Shown piece by piece: positions 38,748-47,942 of a DNA stretch of 64,000 nt. Under the pieces are notes generated by a model. That model did no database searches and was not told the origin of the DNA. It saw only the letters and a program-made list of their open reading frames with translations. Made by a program: the position numbers and the translations under genes. Position 1 is the stretch's first letter, and every line of letters starts with the position of its first letter. The stretch comes from Actinomycetes bacterium (lineage in GTDB: Bacteria; Actinomycetota; Actinomycetes; S36-B12; CAIYMF01), in contig JAKOVT010000077.1 in the NCBI GenBank assembly GCA_029781935.1, positions 1-64,000 on the forward strand, read 5' to 3'.

Positions 38748-39244
38748 GAGTCCTCCCCGATGATCCCGGTGGCGCGGAGCCGCGCGAGGGCCCGGCGCGT
38801 CCGGGTCTTCACGGTCGCCTCCGGGCAGCCCAGCGCGTCCGCGGTCTCCGCCACGGAGAGCCCGAGGTAGTACCGGCACACGACCACGGACCGTTCGTGC
38901 GGCGGCAGCTCGGCGACGGCCGCCCGGACGGCGAGCACGTCGGCGGGATCCGGTGTGGGCGCCTCGGCACGGACGAGTCGGTGCGCGCGACGTGCGGCTC
39001 GCAGCCGCCGGTGGTGCGAGTTCGCGAGGTTGAAGGCGACGCGGTGCACCCAGCCGGCGGGGCTGTCGAGGGTGCGCACGGTCTCCCAGTGCCGGCACGT
39101 CCGGGCGACGGCCTCCTGCGCCAACTCCTCGGCGAGCTCGCGCCCGCCGACCTGCAGACTGAGCGCGCCGACCAGACGGGGCCAGACGGCACGGCAGAAC
39201 GCATCGAGGTCATCCGGAACCTCCCCGGCTCGGGTGGATCTCAC
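38744..39244 (-). CDS. ECF-type RNA polymerase sigma factor (SigE-like)
   Basis: AVWPRLVGALSLQVGGRELAEELAQEAVARTCRHWETV; VAELPPHERSVVVCRYYLGLSVAETADALGCPEATVKTRTRRALARLR. Confidence 0.93.
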   Translation of the reverse strand: MRSTRAGEVPDDLDAFCRAVWPRLVGALSLQVGGRELAEELAQEAVARTCRHWETVRTLDSPAGWVHRVAFNLANSHHRRLRAARRAHRLVRAEAPTPDPADVLAVRAAVAELPPHERSVVVCRYYLGLSVAETADALGCPEATVKTRTRRALARLRATGIIGEDS

Positions 39245-39276
39245 GGAGTGAAGACGCCCGAGACCGTCGGGAGGTT

Positions 39277-39735
39277 TCACACCGCCGGGAGCTCGACGAG
39301 TCGCTCCACGAGGCGCTCGGGGTAGAAGGTCTCGTCGCTCGACGCGATCTCGGCGGGGGTCCACCAACGGTGTCCGTGCACGGCCCGGCGCTCGACCTCG
39401 GTCCAGCCGTCGGTCACGACGTCGAACCGGTCGACCCGAACCGAGAAGAAGAACTCGGTCTGGTGGTAGTGCTCGCCCTCGAAGTCGAACTCCGCGACGC
39501 GTTCGAAGACGACCGGGCCGAGATCATCGACGACGAGTCCGGTCTCCTCGCGCAGCTCCCGGCGCGCCGCGTCCTCGGCCGACTCCCCGGCGTCCAGTCC
39601 CCCGCCCGGCGTGAACCACCACGAGCCCGCCTCGGGCCGGTGCGGATCACCACCGCGGAGCAGCAGCACCGCGCCGTCGTGGTCGACGACCAGGACGCGC
39701 GCCGCGACGCGGTCGCGCACCGGACCGGCGCTCAC
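39277..39735 (-). CDS. NUDIX hydrolase
   Basis: TPGGGLDAGESAEDAARRELREETGL Nudix box; GTG 39735 overlaps the upstream stop. Confidence 0.93.
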   Translation of the reverse strand: MSAGPVRDRVAARVLVVDHDGAVLLLRGGDPHRPEAGSWWFTPGGGLDAGESAEDAARRELREETGLVVDDLGPVVFERVAEFDFEGEHYHQTEFFFSVRVDRFDVVTDGWTEVERRAVHGHRWWTPAEIASSDETFYPERLVERLVELPAV

Positions 39736-40583
39736 TCGGGGCGGACCAGCAACGGCGCGATCGGCGCGAACAGGCCGCGGGCGAGATCGAGGTCGCCCGA
39801 ACAGGTCACGGCGCGGTCGAGGTCCGGCGCGTCGAGACCCCGCCCGACGAGGCGATTGACCGCGCCGTCCGCCACGCTGATCGTGCCGTCGGCGTCGGTC
39901 CCGCCCGCGTCGACCGCCCATCCGTCGGCCTCACGGGTGAGTACCCAGCGACCGGCGGCGCCGGCCGCGAACGCGACGGTCGCGCCCGCGGGTGGTGCGA
40001 ACTCGCGCGCCCACGCGGCGAGGAGGTGCGCGTGGACCTCGGCCGCCACCGCGAGCAGCTCGCCGTCCACCTCCGGCCGACCGAGCGCGCGCCGGATCTG
40101 CGCCTGATGGATGAACCGCTCCGAGTACTCACGCGCGATCACCTGCCAATAGGGCGAGAGGTCGAGCGTGGCGAAGAACTGCACCGGCTCGCCGCTGATG
40201 GTGTCGAGCCCGACCCCCTCGTAGAAGTCCGCGCTCCACTGCCCGACGAGATCGAGCAGCTCGATCAGGAGCGGCGCGCTGAGGAAGCGAGCGCCCGAGA
40301 CCCAGTGCTCGTTGAAGCCGTCGAGCAGCTCCCGGAACGTGAGGCCGGGGTGGTCCTCGGCGAAGAGCGTGAGCGAGTCGGTCGAGTGGTCGCGCTGGCG
40401 GGTGAGCAGTGAGAGGTCGTCCCCGAGGATGTGCAACGCGAGACCCTTCACCGACCACGCCGGGCACTCCGTCGGCGTCGCCCACTCCTCGTCGGTCAGA
40501 TCGCGCAGCAGTTCGAGCAACGCAGCGCGTTCGGGGCGGAGGAAGGGAGTCAGGTCGAGCGGCATCCCGGCATGTTGTCGCAT
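39732..40583 (-). CDS. Maleylpyruvate isomerase/DinB-like family protein
   Basis: LLELLRDLTDEEWATPTECPAWSVKGLALHILGDDLSLL...; ATG 40583 or 40565. Confidence 0.82.
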   Translation of the reverse strand: MRQHAGMPLDLTPFLRPERAALLELLRDLTDEEWATPTECPAWSVKGLALHILGDDLSLLTRQRDHSTDSLTLFAEDHPGLTFRELLDGFNEHWVSGARFLSAPLLIELLDLVGQWSADFYEGVGLDTISGEPVQFFATLDLSPYWQVIAREYSERFIHQAQIRRALGRPEVDGELLAVAAEVHAHLLAAWAREFAPPAGATVAFAAGAAGRWVLTREADGWAVDAGGTDADGTISVADGAVNRLVGRGLDAPDLDRAVTCSGDLDLARGLFAPIAPLLVRPE

Positions 40584-40627
40584 CAGCGGATCACGGGGCA
40601 GAGAATCCGACTGCCGGCAGACTGCGG

Positions 40628-41470
40628 CTACTCGGTCGTCTGGGCGCGGCCGCGCTCCATGATCCCGGCGCGGCGCTTCTCGATCTCGGCCGGATCGAAG
40701 CCCGATCCCTCCCAAGTGCGCGACACCTCGTCCTCGATCCGCCACGCCTCGGCGTCGGTGACGAGCGAGTTGCGGTCGTACGTGGAGAGCATGCGCCGGA
40801 CCGCGACCTGGTCGATCGTGCGACAGTCGGCCGCGAGCTGCCGGGTGTACGGCAGCAGGTCCTCGTGCGGGACGACGTGGTTGACGAGTCCCCACTCGTA
40901 CGCGAGCTGCGCGTCGACGAAGTTGCCGGTGACGCTCATCTCGCGCGCCCGCGCCACGCCGATGCGCTGCGGCAACAGGACCGTGAGCCCCCAACCCGGC
41001 ATCACCCCCACGCGCGCGTGCGTGTCGGCGAAGCGGGCGTGCTCGGATGCGATCAGGAAGTCGCAGGCGAGCGCGAGCTCGAGGCCACCGGTCACCGCGA
41101 CGCCGTTCACCGCGCCGATGAGGAGCTTCGTCCGCGGCGGGAGCGCGCCCCGCCACGGCAGCCGACCCTCCCCGCTCCGCCCGCCCATGTCCATGCTCTC
41201 GAGGCCCGACCCCTCCGGGGGCCCGGACCGCAGGTCGTCGCCGGTCGCGGCGCCGGCGCCGATCTCCTTCAGGTCGACCCCGGCCGAGAACGCGGGATCG
41301 GCGCCGGTGAGGATCATCACGTCGACGTCGGCGCGGCCTTCGCACTCCTGCACCAGCTTCGGCAGCGTCCGTCGCACGTGCGCGTTCAGCGCGTTGCGCG
41401 CCTGCGGCCGGTTGAGGGTGATGGTGGCGACGCCGTCGGTGACGGCGAGGAGGATCTCATCGTCGCTCAT
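40628..41470 (-). CDS. Enoyl-CoA hydratase/isomerase family protein
   Basis: ATITLNRPQARNALNAHVRRTL...GADPAFSAGVDLKEIG. Confidence 0.93.
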   Translation of the reverse strand: MSDDEILLAVTDGVATITLNRPQARNALNAHVRRTLPKLVQECEGRADVDVMILTGADPAFSAGVDLKEIGAGAATGDDLRSGPPEGSGLESMDMGGRSGEGRLPWRGALPPRTKLLIGAVNGVAVTGGLELALACDFLIASEHARFADTHARVGVMPGWGLTVLLPQRIGVARAREMSVTGNFVDAQLAYEWGLVNHVVPHEDLLPYTRQLAADCRTIDQVAVRRMLSTYDRNSLVTDAEAWRIEDEVSRTWEGSGFDPAEIEKRRAGIMERGRAQTTE

Positions 41471-41513
41471 GACACAGCTCCTGGGGAGGCGGGGAAGCCG
41501 TACTCTGCCACGC

Positions 41514-42317
41514 ATGATCCAGGACCGTTTCGACCTCACCGACCGCGTCGCGATCGTCACCGGCGCAGGGAAGGGCATCGGCGCCGGCTGCGCGCTCGCG
41601 CTCGCCGAGGCGGGGGCCGACGTGGCGCTCGCGGCCCGCACCGAGGCCGATCTCCAGACCGTCGCCGCGCAGGTGCGCGAGCGGGGCCGGCGCGCGATCG
41701 TCGTCCCCACCGACGTCACCGACGCCGATGCGCTCGGCCGACTCGTCGATCGCACCGTCGGCGAGCTCGGCCGGATCGACGTGCTCGTGAACAACGCGGG
41801 CGGGTGGGATCCCCGCCCCGTGACGTCCACCAGCCCGCGCAACCTCGAAGCGGCGTTCAAGTTCAACGTGGTCGCGGCGTACACGCTCACGCAGCTCGCG
41901 CTCCCCCACCTCGTCGACCACGGCAACGGGAGCGTCGTCAACATCTCGTCGCGAGCGGCGAGCATGGTGCAGCCCTGCTTCGTCGCCTACGCCACCGCCA
42001 AGGCCGCACTCTGCATGATGACGAGAGCGATGGCGCCGGAGCTGGCACCCGCGGTGCGGGTCAACGCCATCGAGGTCGGCGGGGTCGAGACGGCGGCCCT
42101 GGCGCACGTGCTCACCGACGACTCGATCCGGCGGCAGCTGGAGTCGAACACGCCGATGCAGCGAGTCGGCCGGCCGGAGGACATCGCGGCGGCCGTGCTC
42201 TACCTCGCCTCCGACGCGTCGAGCTGGGTCACCGGCAAGATCTTCGAGATCGACGGCGGGGTCGAGTCCCCCGCGTTCACCATTCCCTTCGAACCACTCC
42301 GGGGTTCCACCACCTGA
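41514..42317 (+). CDS. Short-chain dehydrogenase/reductase
   Basis: VAIVTGAGKGIGAGCALALAEAG, NNAGGWD, VNISSRAASMVQPCFVAYATAKAAL (YxxxK). Confidence 0.95.
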   Translation: MIQDRFDLTDRVAIVTGAGKGIGAGCALALAEAGADVALAARTEADLQTVAAQVRERGRRAIVVPTDVTDADALGRLVDRTVGELGRIDVLVNNAGGWDPRPVTSTSPRNLEAAFKFNVVAAYTLTQLALPHLVDHGNGSVVNISSRAASMVQPCFVAYATAKAALCMMTRAMAPELAPAVRVNAIEVGGVETAALAHVLTDDSIRRQLESNTPMQRVGRPEDIAAAVLYLASDASSWVTGKIFEIDGGVESPAFTIPFEPLRGSTT

Positions 42318-42335
42318 GCACCACGGCACCGTACG

Positions 42336-43097
42336 GTGGTCACCACTTCACCGACGGTGCGAGGGGGCAAGGTGGCCAGGAGATCACGGCGTCGCGAGCG
42401 GGCGCGGGCGCTCGACCTCGCCGTGCAGAGCGCCGAGACGGCCCGGCTCCAGGTCGAGTCGCTCCGCACCGAGCTCCAGTCCCTGCACCACGAGTTCGCG
42501 CGCCGTGACGTCGAGATGCTCAGTGCGCTGAGCCGCCTCACCCACGCCACCTCGGCGCTGCAGCGGGCGACCGAGCGCGACCTCGAGGACCGGACCCGCC
42601 TCGCCCGGGCGGTCGAGCTGCTGGCGATGTTCGTCGCCGCGCCGCCGGTGGCCGCGGCGACCGCCCCACCGCCGGCGCCGGCGCCCCCGACCGGCGACGC
42701 GGGCCCGACCGTCACGGTCATCGGCGGCAGCGTCGACCCGAGCCGGCCCAACCCGCCACCCGTCCGTCCGCCCAACCGTCCCCAGCCCGACGGGTGGCCG
42801 GACGGGACGCTCCCACCCGCGGCCCACGCGGGCACGATCGACCTGACCGATCTCGCGCCCGACCTACCCCTCGCGCCGGCCACCCGCGCCGAGGCGCCGC
42901 TCGAGTGCTCGGTGCACCTGAAGTTCGGCGACCGTTGGATCGAGGGCTTCCAGATCGAGGAGACACTCAACGGTCCGTTCGGCGTGCAGTTCCGCCTGCG
43001 GCGCCGGGTGGACGGCTGGATCCTCCCGGAGCTCTTCGACGAGTCCGAGGTCCGGGTCTTCACCCAGCCCGTCGTGGACCCCGTCACCCGCGGCTGA
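42336..43097 (+). CDS. Hypothetical coiled-coil protein with Pro-rich linker and conserved-looking C-terminal domain
   Basis: Heptad-rich LDLAVQSAETARLQVESLRTELQSLHHEF..., then P-rich, then LECSVHLKFGDRWIEGFQIEETLNGPFGVQFRLRRRVDGWILPELF; start uncertain. Confidence 0.6.
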   Translation: MVTTSPTVRGGKVARRSRRRERARALDLAVQSAETARLQVESLRTELQSLHHEFARRDVEMLSALSRLTHATSALQRATERDLEDRTRLARAVELLAMFVAAPPVAAATAPPPAPAPPTGDAGPTVTVIGGSVDPSRPNPPPVRPPNRPQPDGWPDGTLPPAAHAGTIDLTDLAPDLPLAPATRAEAPLECSVHLKFGDRWIEGFQIEETLNGPFGVQFRLRRRVDGWILPELFDESEVRVFTQPVVDPVTRG

Positions 43098-43273
43098 GCG
43101 GCGGACCTTCCCGAACCTTTACCGGGGGATGCCCGTCCGTCGGCGCGCACCTTGGTAGGCAGTCGGACATCGCCACGACTCTCGACGCGCCTCGTCCGAG
43201 TGCGGACGGGGAGCGTCCGCCGCCCACGACGCGGCGCGACCGGCGCACCTCGCGTCGCCGCCACCGGCGCATC

Positions 43274-44398
43274 GTGCGCCGCACGGCCGGCGTGCTCCTC
43301 GTCGGTGTGCTCCTCGTCGTCGGCTGGTCACTCGGACGTGCGTTGACCCGCGACACCAACGACCCGGTCGGGACGAAGTTCGTCGAGTGGGTCCGCGACC
43401 ACGGCGGCGGCGGCGTGGTCAACCACGTCGAGTCGTGGTGGTACTCCCATCATCAGCCGCGGACCGGCGGCCGCCCGCGCGGCGGGATCCCGGCGGTCGC
43501 GGCGCCGACCGGACGGGCGACCCGCTCCGCCGCGGCGCACCCGGCCGTGACGACCACCACCGATCCCCGGGACCGGCCCCCGCCCCCCGTGCCCACCGCG
43601 GCCGCGACCCCGATCGACGGCGAGGGCGCGTGGCGGCCGACCGGCAAGCTCGTCCACGGTCTCCCGGCCGTGTACCAGACCTTCGTGCGGCCCGACGCGG
43701 TGCACACGAGCCTGCTGGCCGGGCTCATCCGCCTCGACCAGCACCTGCTCACCGCGCGCCTCTACAACGGGATCGACGTCCCCGGGGGAACCGGGTGGCG
43801 GTACGGGAACCACGTCGACCCCGCCGACGACGCGGCGCTCGTCGCGGCGTTCAACGGGGCGTTCCGGCTCGACGCCTCCCGCGGCGGCTACGTGACCGAA
43901 GGGCGCACCGTGCGGCCACTCGTTCCCGGCCGCGCCAGCCTCGCGATCCTGTCCGACGGCACCGCGACCGTCGGAGTCTGGGGCCGCGACGTCGGTCCGG
44001 CGTCCGGTGCGGTGTCGGTCCGCCAGAACCTCGACCTGATCGTCGACGGCGGCCGGCCGGTTCCCGGCCTCGACCGCAACGACACCTCACGCTGGGGCGC
44101 GACCCTCGGCGGTCAGGTGTTCGTGTGGCGCTCCGGCGTCGGGGTCGATGCCACCGGGAACCTGATCTACGTCGCGGGCCAGCTCGACATCGCGAGTCTC
44201 GCCGACGTGCTGGCCCGCGCCGGCGCCGTGCGCGGCATGGAGCTCGACATCAACAGCGAATGGGTGAGCGCCTACGTGTACGCCGGGACCGGCGCGGCGG
44301 ACACGACGGGACAGAAGCTCCTCGGATCCATCCAACGACCGGCCGACCGCTACCTGGTGCCCGGGTCGCGCGACTTCGTCGCGTTCTTCGCGCGCTGA
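43274..44398 (+). CDS. Secreted/anchored phosphodiester glycosidase (NAGPA/DUF2233-like) protein
   Basis: N-terminal TM VLLVGVLLVVGWSLG; AFNGAFRLDASRGGYVTEGRTVRPLV...LAILSDGTATVGVW...GMELDINSEWVSAYVY; start is a best guess (the frame is open from 42794). Confidence 0.75.
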   Translation: MRRTAGVLLVGVLLVVGWSLGRALTRDTNDPVGTKFVEWVRDHGGGGVVNHVESWWYSHHQPRTGGRPRGGIPAVAAPTGRATRSAAAHPAVTTTTDPRDRPPPPVPTAAATPIDGEGAWRPTGKLVHGLPAVYQTFVRPDAVHTSLLAGLIRLDQHLLTARLYNGIDVPGGTGWRYGNHVDPADDAALVAAFNGAFRLDASRGGYVTEGRTVRPLVPGRASLAILSDGTATVGVWGRDVGPASGAVSVRQNLDLIVDGGRPVPGLDRNDTSRWGATLGGQVFVWRSGVGVDATGNLIYVAGQLDIASLADVLARAGAVRGMELDINSEWVSAYVYAGTGAADTTGQKLLGSIQRPADRYLVPGSRDFVAFFAR

Positions 44399-44402
44399 CG
44401 CG

Positions 44403-45455
44403 CTAACACGCCGCGCGTCCCGCGATGAGCGGGAGGTCCAGGTAGGTCCTGATGCCGGGCTCGGCCTCGCACACGTACGGCACCGCGTTGACGCAGTGCA
44501 TCGCGGGCGCGGTGAGGCCGATCTCGGGGTTCTCGCCCACCACGGGCGGGTGCAGCCCGTGCACCACGACCGACACCGGCGGCTCCGCGGTGAGCTCGGC
44601 CTCGAAGCGCTGACCCCCCGGCCCGAAGGTCCACGGCGGGTCGAGGTCCTCCTCGCCCATCAGCCAGTTCACGCGCACGGTGACCACCGGCTCGCCGTCG
44701 ACGAGCCCCTCCCACGTGAACCGCTGCGCGGCGACGGTCCCCGCGTCGAGGACACCGACGGGCGTGTCCAGGTCCTTGGTCGTGACCGCCATCTCGTGGG
44801 TGGTGCGCTTCTCCGAGTCGAGCGTCCAGCCCAGCTCCGCTGCGATCATGTCGATCGACTCGATGAAGCCCATCCCGAGGATCGTCGGCATCGGCGACGT
44901 CTCCGCGGCCTCGGGCGGCGTCCCGAACATCATCACGTCGCGCACGACCGACGGCGTCGGATAGTTGCAGATGTCCGAGAACTCCTCCGCGCGCACGTGG
45001 CGGACGTTCCGGCACCACGACGAGAGCAGCAGCGGCAGCCGCTCGGTGATCCCGCCGGGATTGATGCCGGTGCCGTGCAGCGTCGCGTTGCCGCGGCGGC
45101 ATGCGTCCTCGATGGCCGCGATCTTCGGGGACTCCCCGGGGTAGATCCACCCGACCGGCGTCACCACGTTCTTGCCCGACTCGAGCAGTCTGATGACGGT
45201 CGTGGTGCTCGCCATCACCGGCGAGTAGACGACGCAGTCGGCGTCGAGCGCGACCAGTGCGTCGACGTCGTCCGTGGCGATCACCCCGACGGGATCGATC
45301 CCGCAGATCTCACCGACGTCCTTGCCGGCCTTCTCCGGGCTGTGCACCCACGTCCCGACCAGCTCGAGCTCCGGGTGGGCGAGGATCCCGAGGATCGCCT
45401 CCTGCCCCACCATTCCCGTCGCCCACTGCACAACCCGCCATTTCGGTCTCTCCAC
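44403..45455 (-). CDS. NAD(P)-binding dihydrodipicolinate reductase-like protein
   Basis: WRVVQWATGMVGQEAILGILAHPELELVGTWVHSPEKAGKDVGEICG. Confidence 0.85.
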   Translation of the reverse strand: MERPKWRVVQWATGMVGQEAILGILAHPELELVGTWVHSPEKAGKDVGEICGIDPVGVIATDDVDALVALDADCVVYSPVMASTTTVIRLLESGKNVVTPVGWIYPGESPKIAAIEDACRRGNATLHGTGINPGGITERLPLLLSSWCRNVRHVRAEEFSDICNYPTPSVVRDVMMFGTPPEAAETSPMPTILGMGFIESIDMIAAELGWTLDSEKRTTHEMAVTTKDLDTPVGVLDAGTVAAQRFTWEGLVDGEPVVTVRVNWLMGEEDLDPPWTFGPGGQRFEAELTAEPPVSVVVHGLHPPVVGENPEIGLTAPAMHCVNAVPYVCEAEPGIRTYLDLPLIAGRAAC

Positions 45456-45526
45456 TCGGCCGACGCTATCCGGCTCCAGCCGGGCCTCCGGGAAGTCGAC
45501 AGAGTCGGTGTGGAAGGCTCGCCCCC

Positions 45527-47278
45527 ATGAACAGCTTGGTCATTCGGAACGGGAAGGTGGTCGACGGGACGGGGGCGCCCGCGTTCGTGGCGGACGTCGC
45601 GGTCACCGACGGCGTCATCACCGAGGTGGGCGACGTCGCCGGGCGTGGTCACCGCGAGATCGACGCCGACGGCCTGCTCGTCACCCCGGGCTTCGTCGAC
45701 ATCCACACCCACTTCGACGGGCAGGCCACCTGGGACCCCGTCCTCGCGCCGTCGTCGCTCCACGGCGTCACCACCATCGCGATGGGCAACTGCGGCGTGG
45801 GCTTCGCGCCCGCGCACGTCGACCGGCACGACTGGCTCATCGGTCTGCTCGAGGGCGTCGAGGACATCCCCGGTACCGCGCTGTCCGAGGGGCTCACCTG
45901 GGAGTGGGAGTCGTTCCCCGAGTACCTCGACGCCCTCGACGGGAAGGCGCACACGGTCGACCTCGGTGTGCACGTCCCGCACGCGGCGCTCCGCACCTAC
46001 GTGATGGGCGACCGCGGTGCCGAGCACCTCGAGGCGCCGAGCGACGACGAGCTCGGGCGCATGACCGACCACTTCCGCACCGCGCTCGACGCGGGCGCGC
46101 TGGGCTTCGCGACGAGCCGCACCGACGTACACCGCACGAAGGACGGCACCAACATCGGCACGCTCACCGCGAGCGAGCGGGAGCTGCTCGCGTTCGCCGA
46201 CGTGATGCGCGACGCGAACACGGGCGTCATGCAGCTGATCTCCGACGCGTACCAGACCCCCGACGACGAGTTCGCCGACCGCGAGCTCGATCTCATCGAG
46301 ACGTTCGCGCGCGCGTCGGGCCGGCCACTGAGCTTCACCGTGCAACAGGCGATCCACTCCCCCGACCGGTGGCGGCACCTGTTCGCACGCGTCGCCCGCC
46401 TGCGCGCCGCCGGCGTGGACGTGAAGCCGCAGGTCGCGTCGCGACCCATCGGCGTCCTCGTCGGGCTCCCGGCGACCGCGAACCCGTTCCTCTTCACCGA
46501 GTCGTTCCAGCAGATCGCCGCCCTCGACCTCGGCGCCCGCGTCGACGCCCTGCGCGACCCCGAGCGCCGCGCGCGGATCCTCGCCGAGCACGCGCAGCTC
46601 GTCGCCGGGCTCCCCGACGGCCTGTTCCGCCAGATCGTCTCCGGGTGGGACGTGTACTTCGCACTCGACGACCCGGTCGACTACGCCCTCCACGCGGAGG
46701 ACTCGATCGGCGCGCGGGCCCGCGCCGCGGGCGCGGACCCCGCTGCAGTGGTCTACGACATGCTGCTCGAGCGGGACGGCAACCAGCTGCTCTACCTGCC
46801 CCTGTTCAACTTCGCGCACGGCGACTTCCGCGACCTCCACGAGATGATCACCACCGACTTCGCGCTGTTCGGCCTCTCCGACGCCGGCGCCCACTGCGGC
46901 GCGATCTGCGACGCGTCGATGCCGACGAGCGCGATCACCCTGTGGAGCCGGGACCGGACCGACGAGTCCCGGGTCCCGCTCGAGGCCATCGTCCACCACC
47001 AGACGCAGCGCACCGCCGCCCACGTCGGCTGGCACGACCGCGGGGTCGTCGCCCCGGGCTTCGTGGGCGATCTGAACGTGATCGACCTCGACGGCCTCGC
47101 CTGTCGCATACCGCACCTCGTGCACGACCTCCCGGCGGGCGGCCGCCGTCTGATGCAGGAGGCCCGGGGCTACGAGTACACGGTGAAGCACGGCACGGTG
47201 ACGTTCGAGGGCGGCCGGCACACGGGCGCGCTGCCCGGCGGCCTGCTCCGGGGCGCGCGTCCCGGGCCCTCCACCTGA
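45527..47278 (+). CDS. N-acyl-D-amino-acid deacylase-type amidohydrolase
   Basis: LVIRNGKVVDGTGAPAFVADVAVTDGVI, LVTPGFVDIHTHFDGQATWDP, GLSDAGAHCGAICDAS. Confidence 0.92.
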   Translation: MNSLVIRNGKVVDGTGAPAFVADVAVTDGVITEVGDVAGRGHREIDADGLLVTPGFVDIHTHFDGQATWDPVLAPSSLHGVTTIAMGNCGVGFAPAHVDRHDWLIGLLEGVEDIPGTALSEGLTWEWESFPEYLDALDGKAHTVDLGVHVPHAALRTYVMGDRGAEHLEAPSDDELGRMTDHFRTALDAGALGFATSRTDVHRTKDGTNIGTLTASERELLAFADVMRDANTGVMQLISDAYQTPDDEFADRELDLIETFARASGRPLSFTVQQAIHSPDRWRHLFARVARLRAAGVDVKPQVASRPIGVLVGLPATANPFLFTESFQQIAALDLGARVDALRDPERRARILAEHAQLVAGLPDGLFRQIVSGWDVYFALDDPVDYALHAEDSIGARARAAGADPAAVVYDMLLERDGNQLLYLPLFNFAHGDFRDLHEMITTDFALFGLSDAGAHCGAICDASMPTSAITLWSRDRTDESRVPLEAIVHHQTQRTAAHVGWHDRGVVAPGFVGDLNVIDLDGLACRIPHLVHDLPAGGRRLMQEARGYEYTVKHGTVTFEGGRHTGALPGGLLRGARPGPST

Positions 47279-47353
47279 CCCGATCCGCGCTCAAGCCTCC
47301 CGAGTCCCGGCCCGATACCTGGGTCGGAAGCACTACTGGGAGGTAGCACACCG

Positions 47354-47803
47354 ATGCGTCGTCTCACTGCCGCGTTCCTCGTCGGCACCGTCGCCCTCAC
47401 CGCCGCTGCGTGCAGCGGCAGCGAATCCAAGCCCCTCTCCGCGAAGCGCGCGGCCTCGACGTCGAAGTCGACGTCGTCGACCACGCTCCCCTTCGCGTCC
47501 GACTCGCAGCACACGCCCGGGACCCTCACCGGCTTCGTCGGCGCCAAGGGCGACGCCCACGACGTGAAGTGCGCGAAGCACGGCGCGTCCTGGACCGCCG
47601 ACGGCAAGTTGACCAACTCGTCGACGCACGCAGCGAAGTACCGCGTGTACGTGTCGTTCATGAGCGGCGCCACGACCGTCGGACTCACCGAGTTCGACTC
47701 GGAGAAGGTCCCGGCCAAGGCGACCGAGCCGTTCCGCGCCGGTGTGAAGGTCGCCGGTGACGATCTGCAGTGCGTGCTGCGCGTCGAACGCGCCGACGCC
47801 TGA
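47354..47803 (+). CDS. Small secreted lipoprotein
   Basis: MRRLTAAFLVGTVALTAAACSGSES lipobox; good upstream GGGAGGT. Confidence 0.8.
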   Translation: MRRLTAAFLVGTVALTAAACSGSESKPLSAKRAASTSKSTSSTTLPFASDSQHTPGTLTGFVGAKGDAHDVKCAKHGASWTADGKLTNSSTHAAKYRVYVSFMSGATTVGLTEFDSEKVPAKATEPFRAGVKVAGDDLQCVLRVERADA

Positions 47804-47842
47804 ACCAGACGTCCGCGGCGCGGACCACCCCCTCTTCCTGAG

Positions 47843-47872
47843 CGAGCCGCCGGCCTCCGGGCCGGCGGCTCG
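47843..47872 (+). terminator. Strong hairpin terminator candidate
   Basis: CGAGCCGCCGGCC-TCCG-GGCCGGCGGCTCG, perfect 13-bp stem with 4-nt loop, about 40 nt after the lipoprotein stop. Confidence 0.7.
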
Positions 47873-47942
47873 TCGCGTCCCGATTCGGCGCGTTTCCCCT
47901 GGTCAATCCAGGACTGAATCGAGGTAAACCCGCGGGGTCCAG

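Noticed and set aside
40611-40620. CTGCCGGCAG palindrome between two minus-strand genes
   Set aside because: Short GC-rich 10-mer palindromes are expected by chance in this composition.
47898-47912. CCTGG-TCAAT-CCAGG upstream of the giant gene
   Set aside because: Only 5-bp arms; insufficient to claim an operator.
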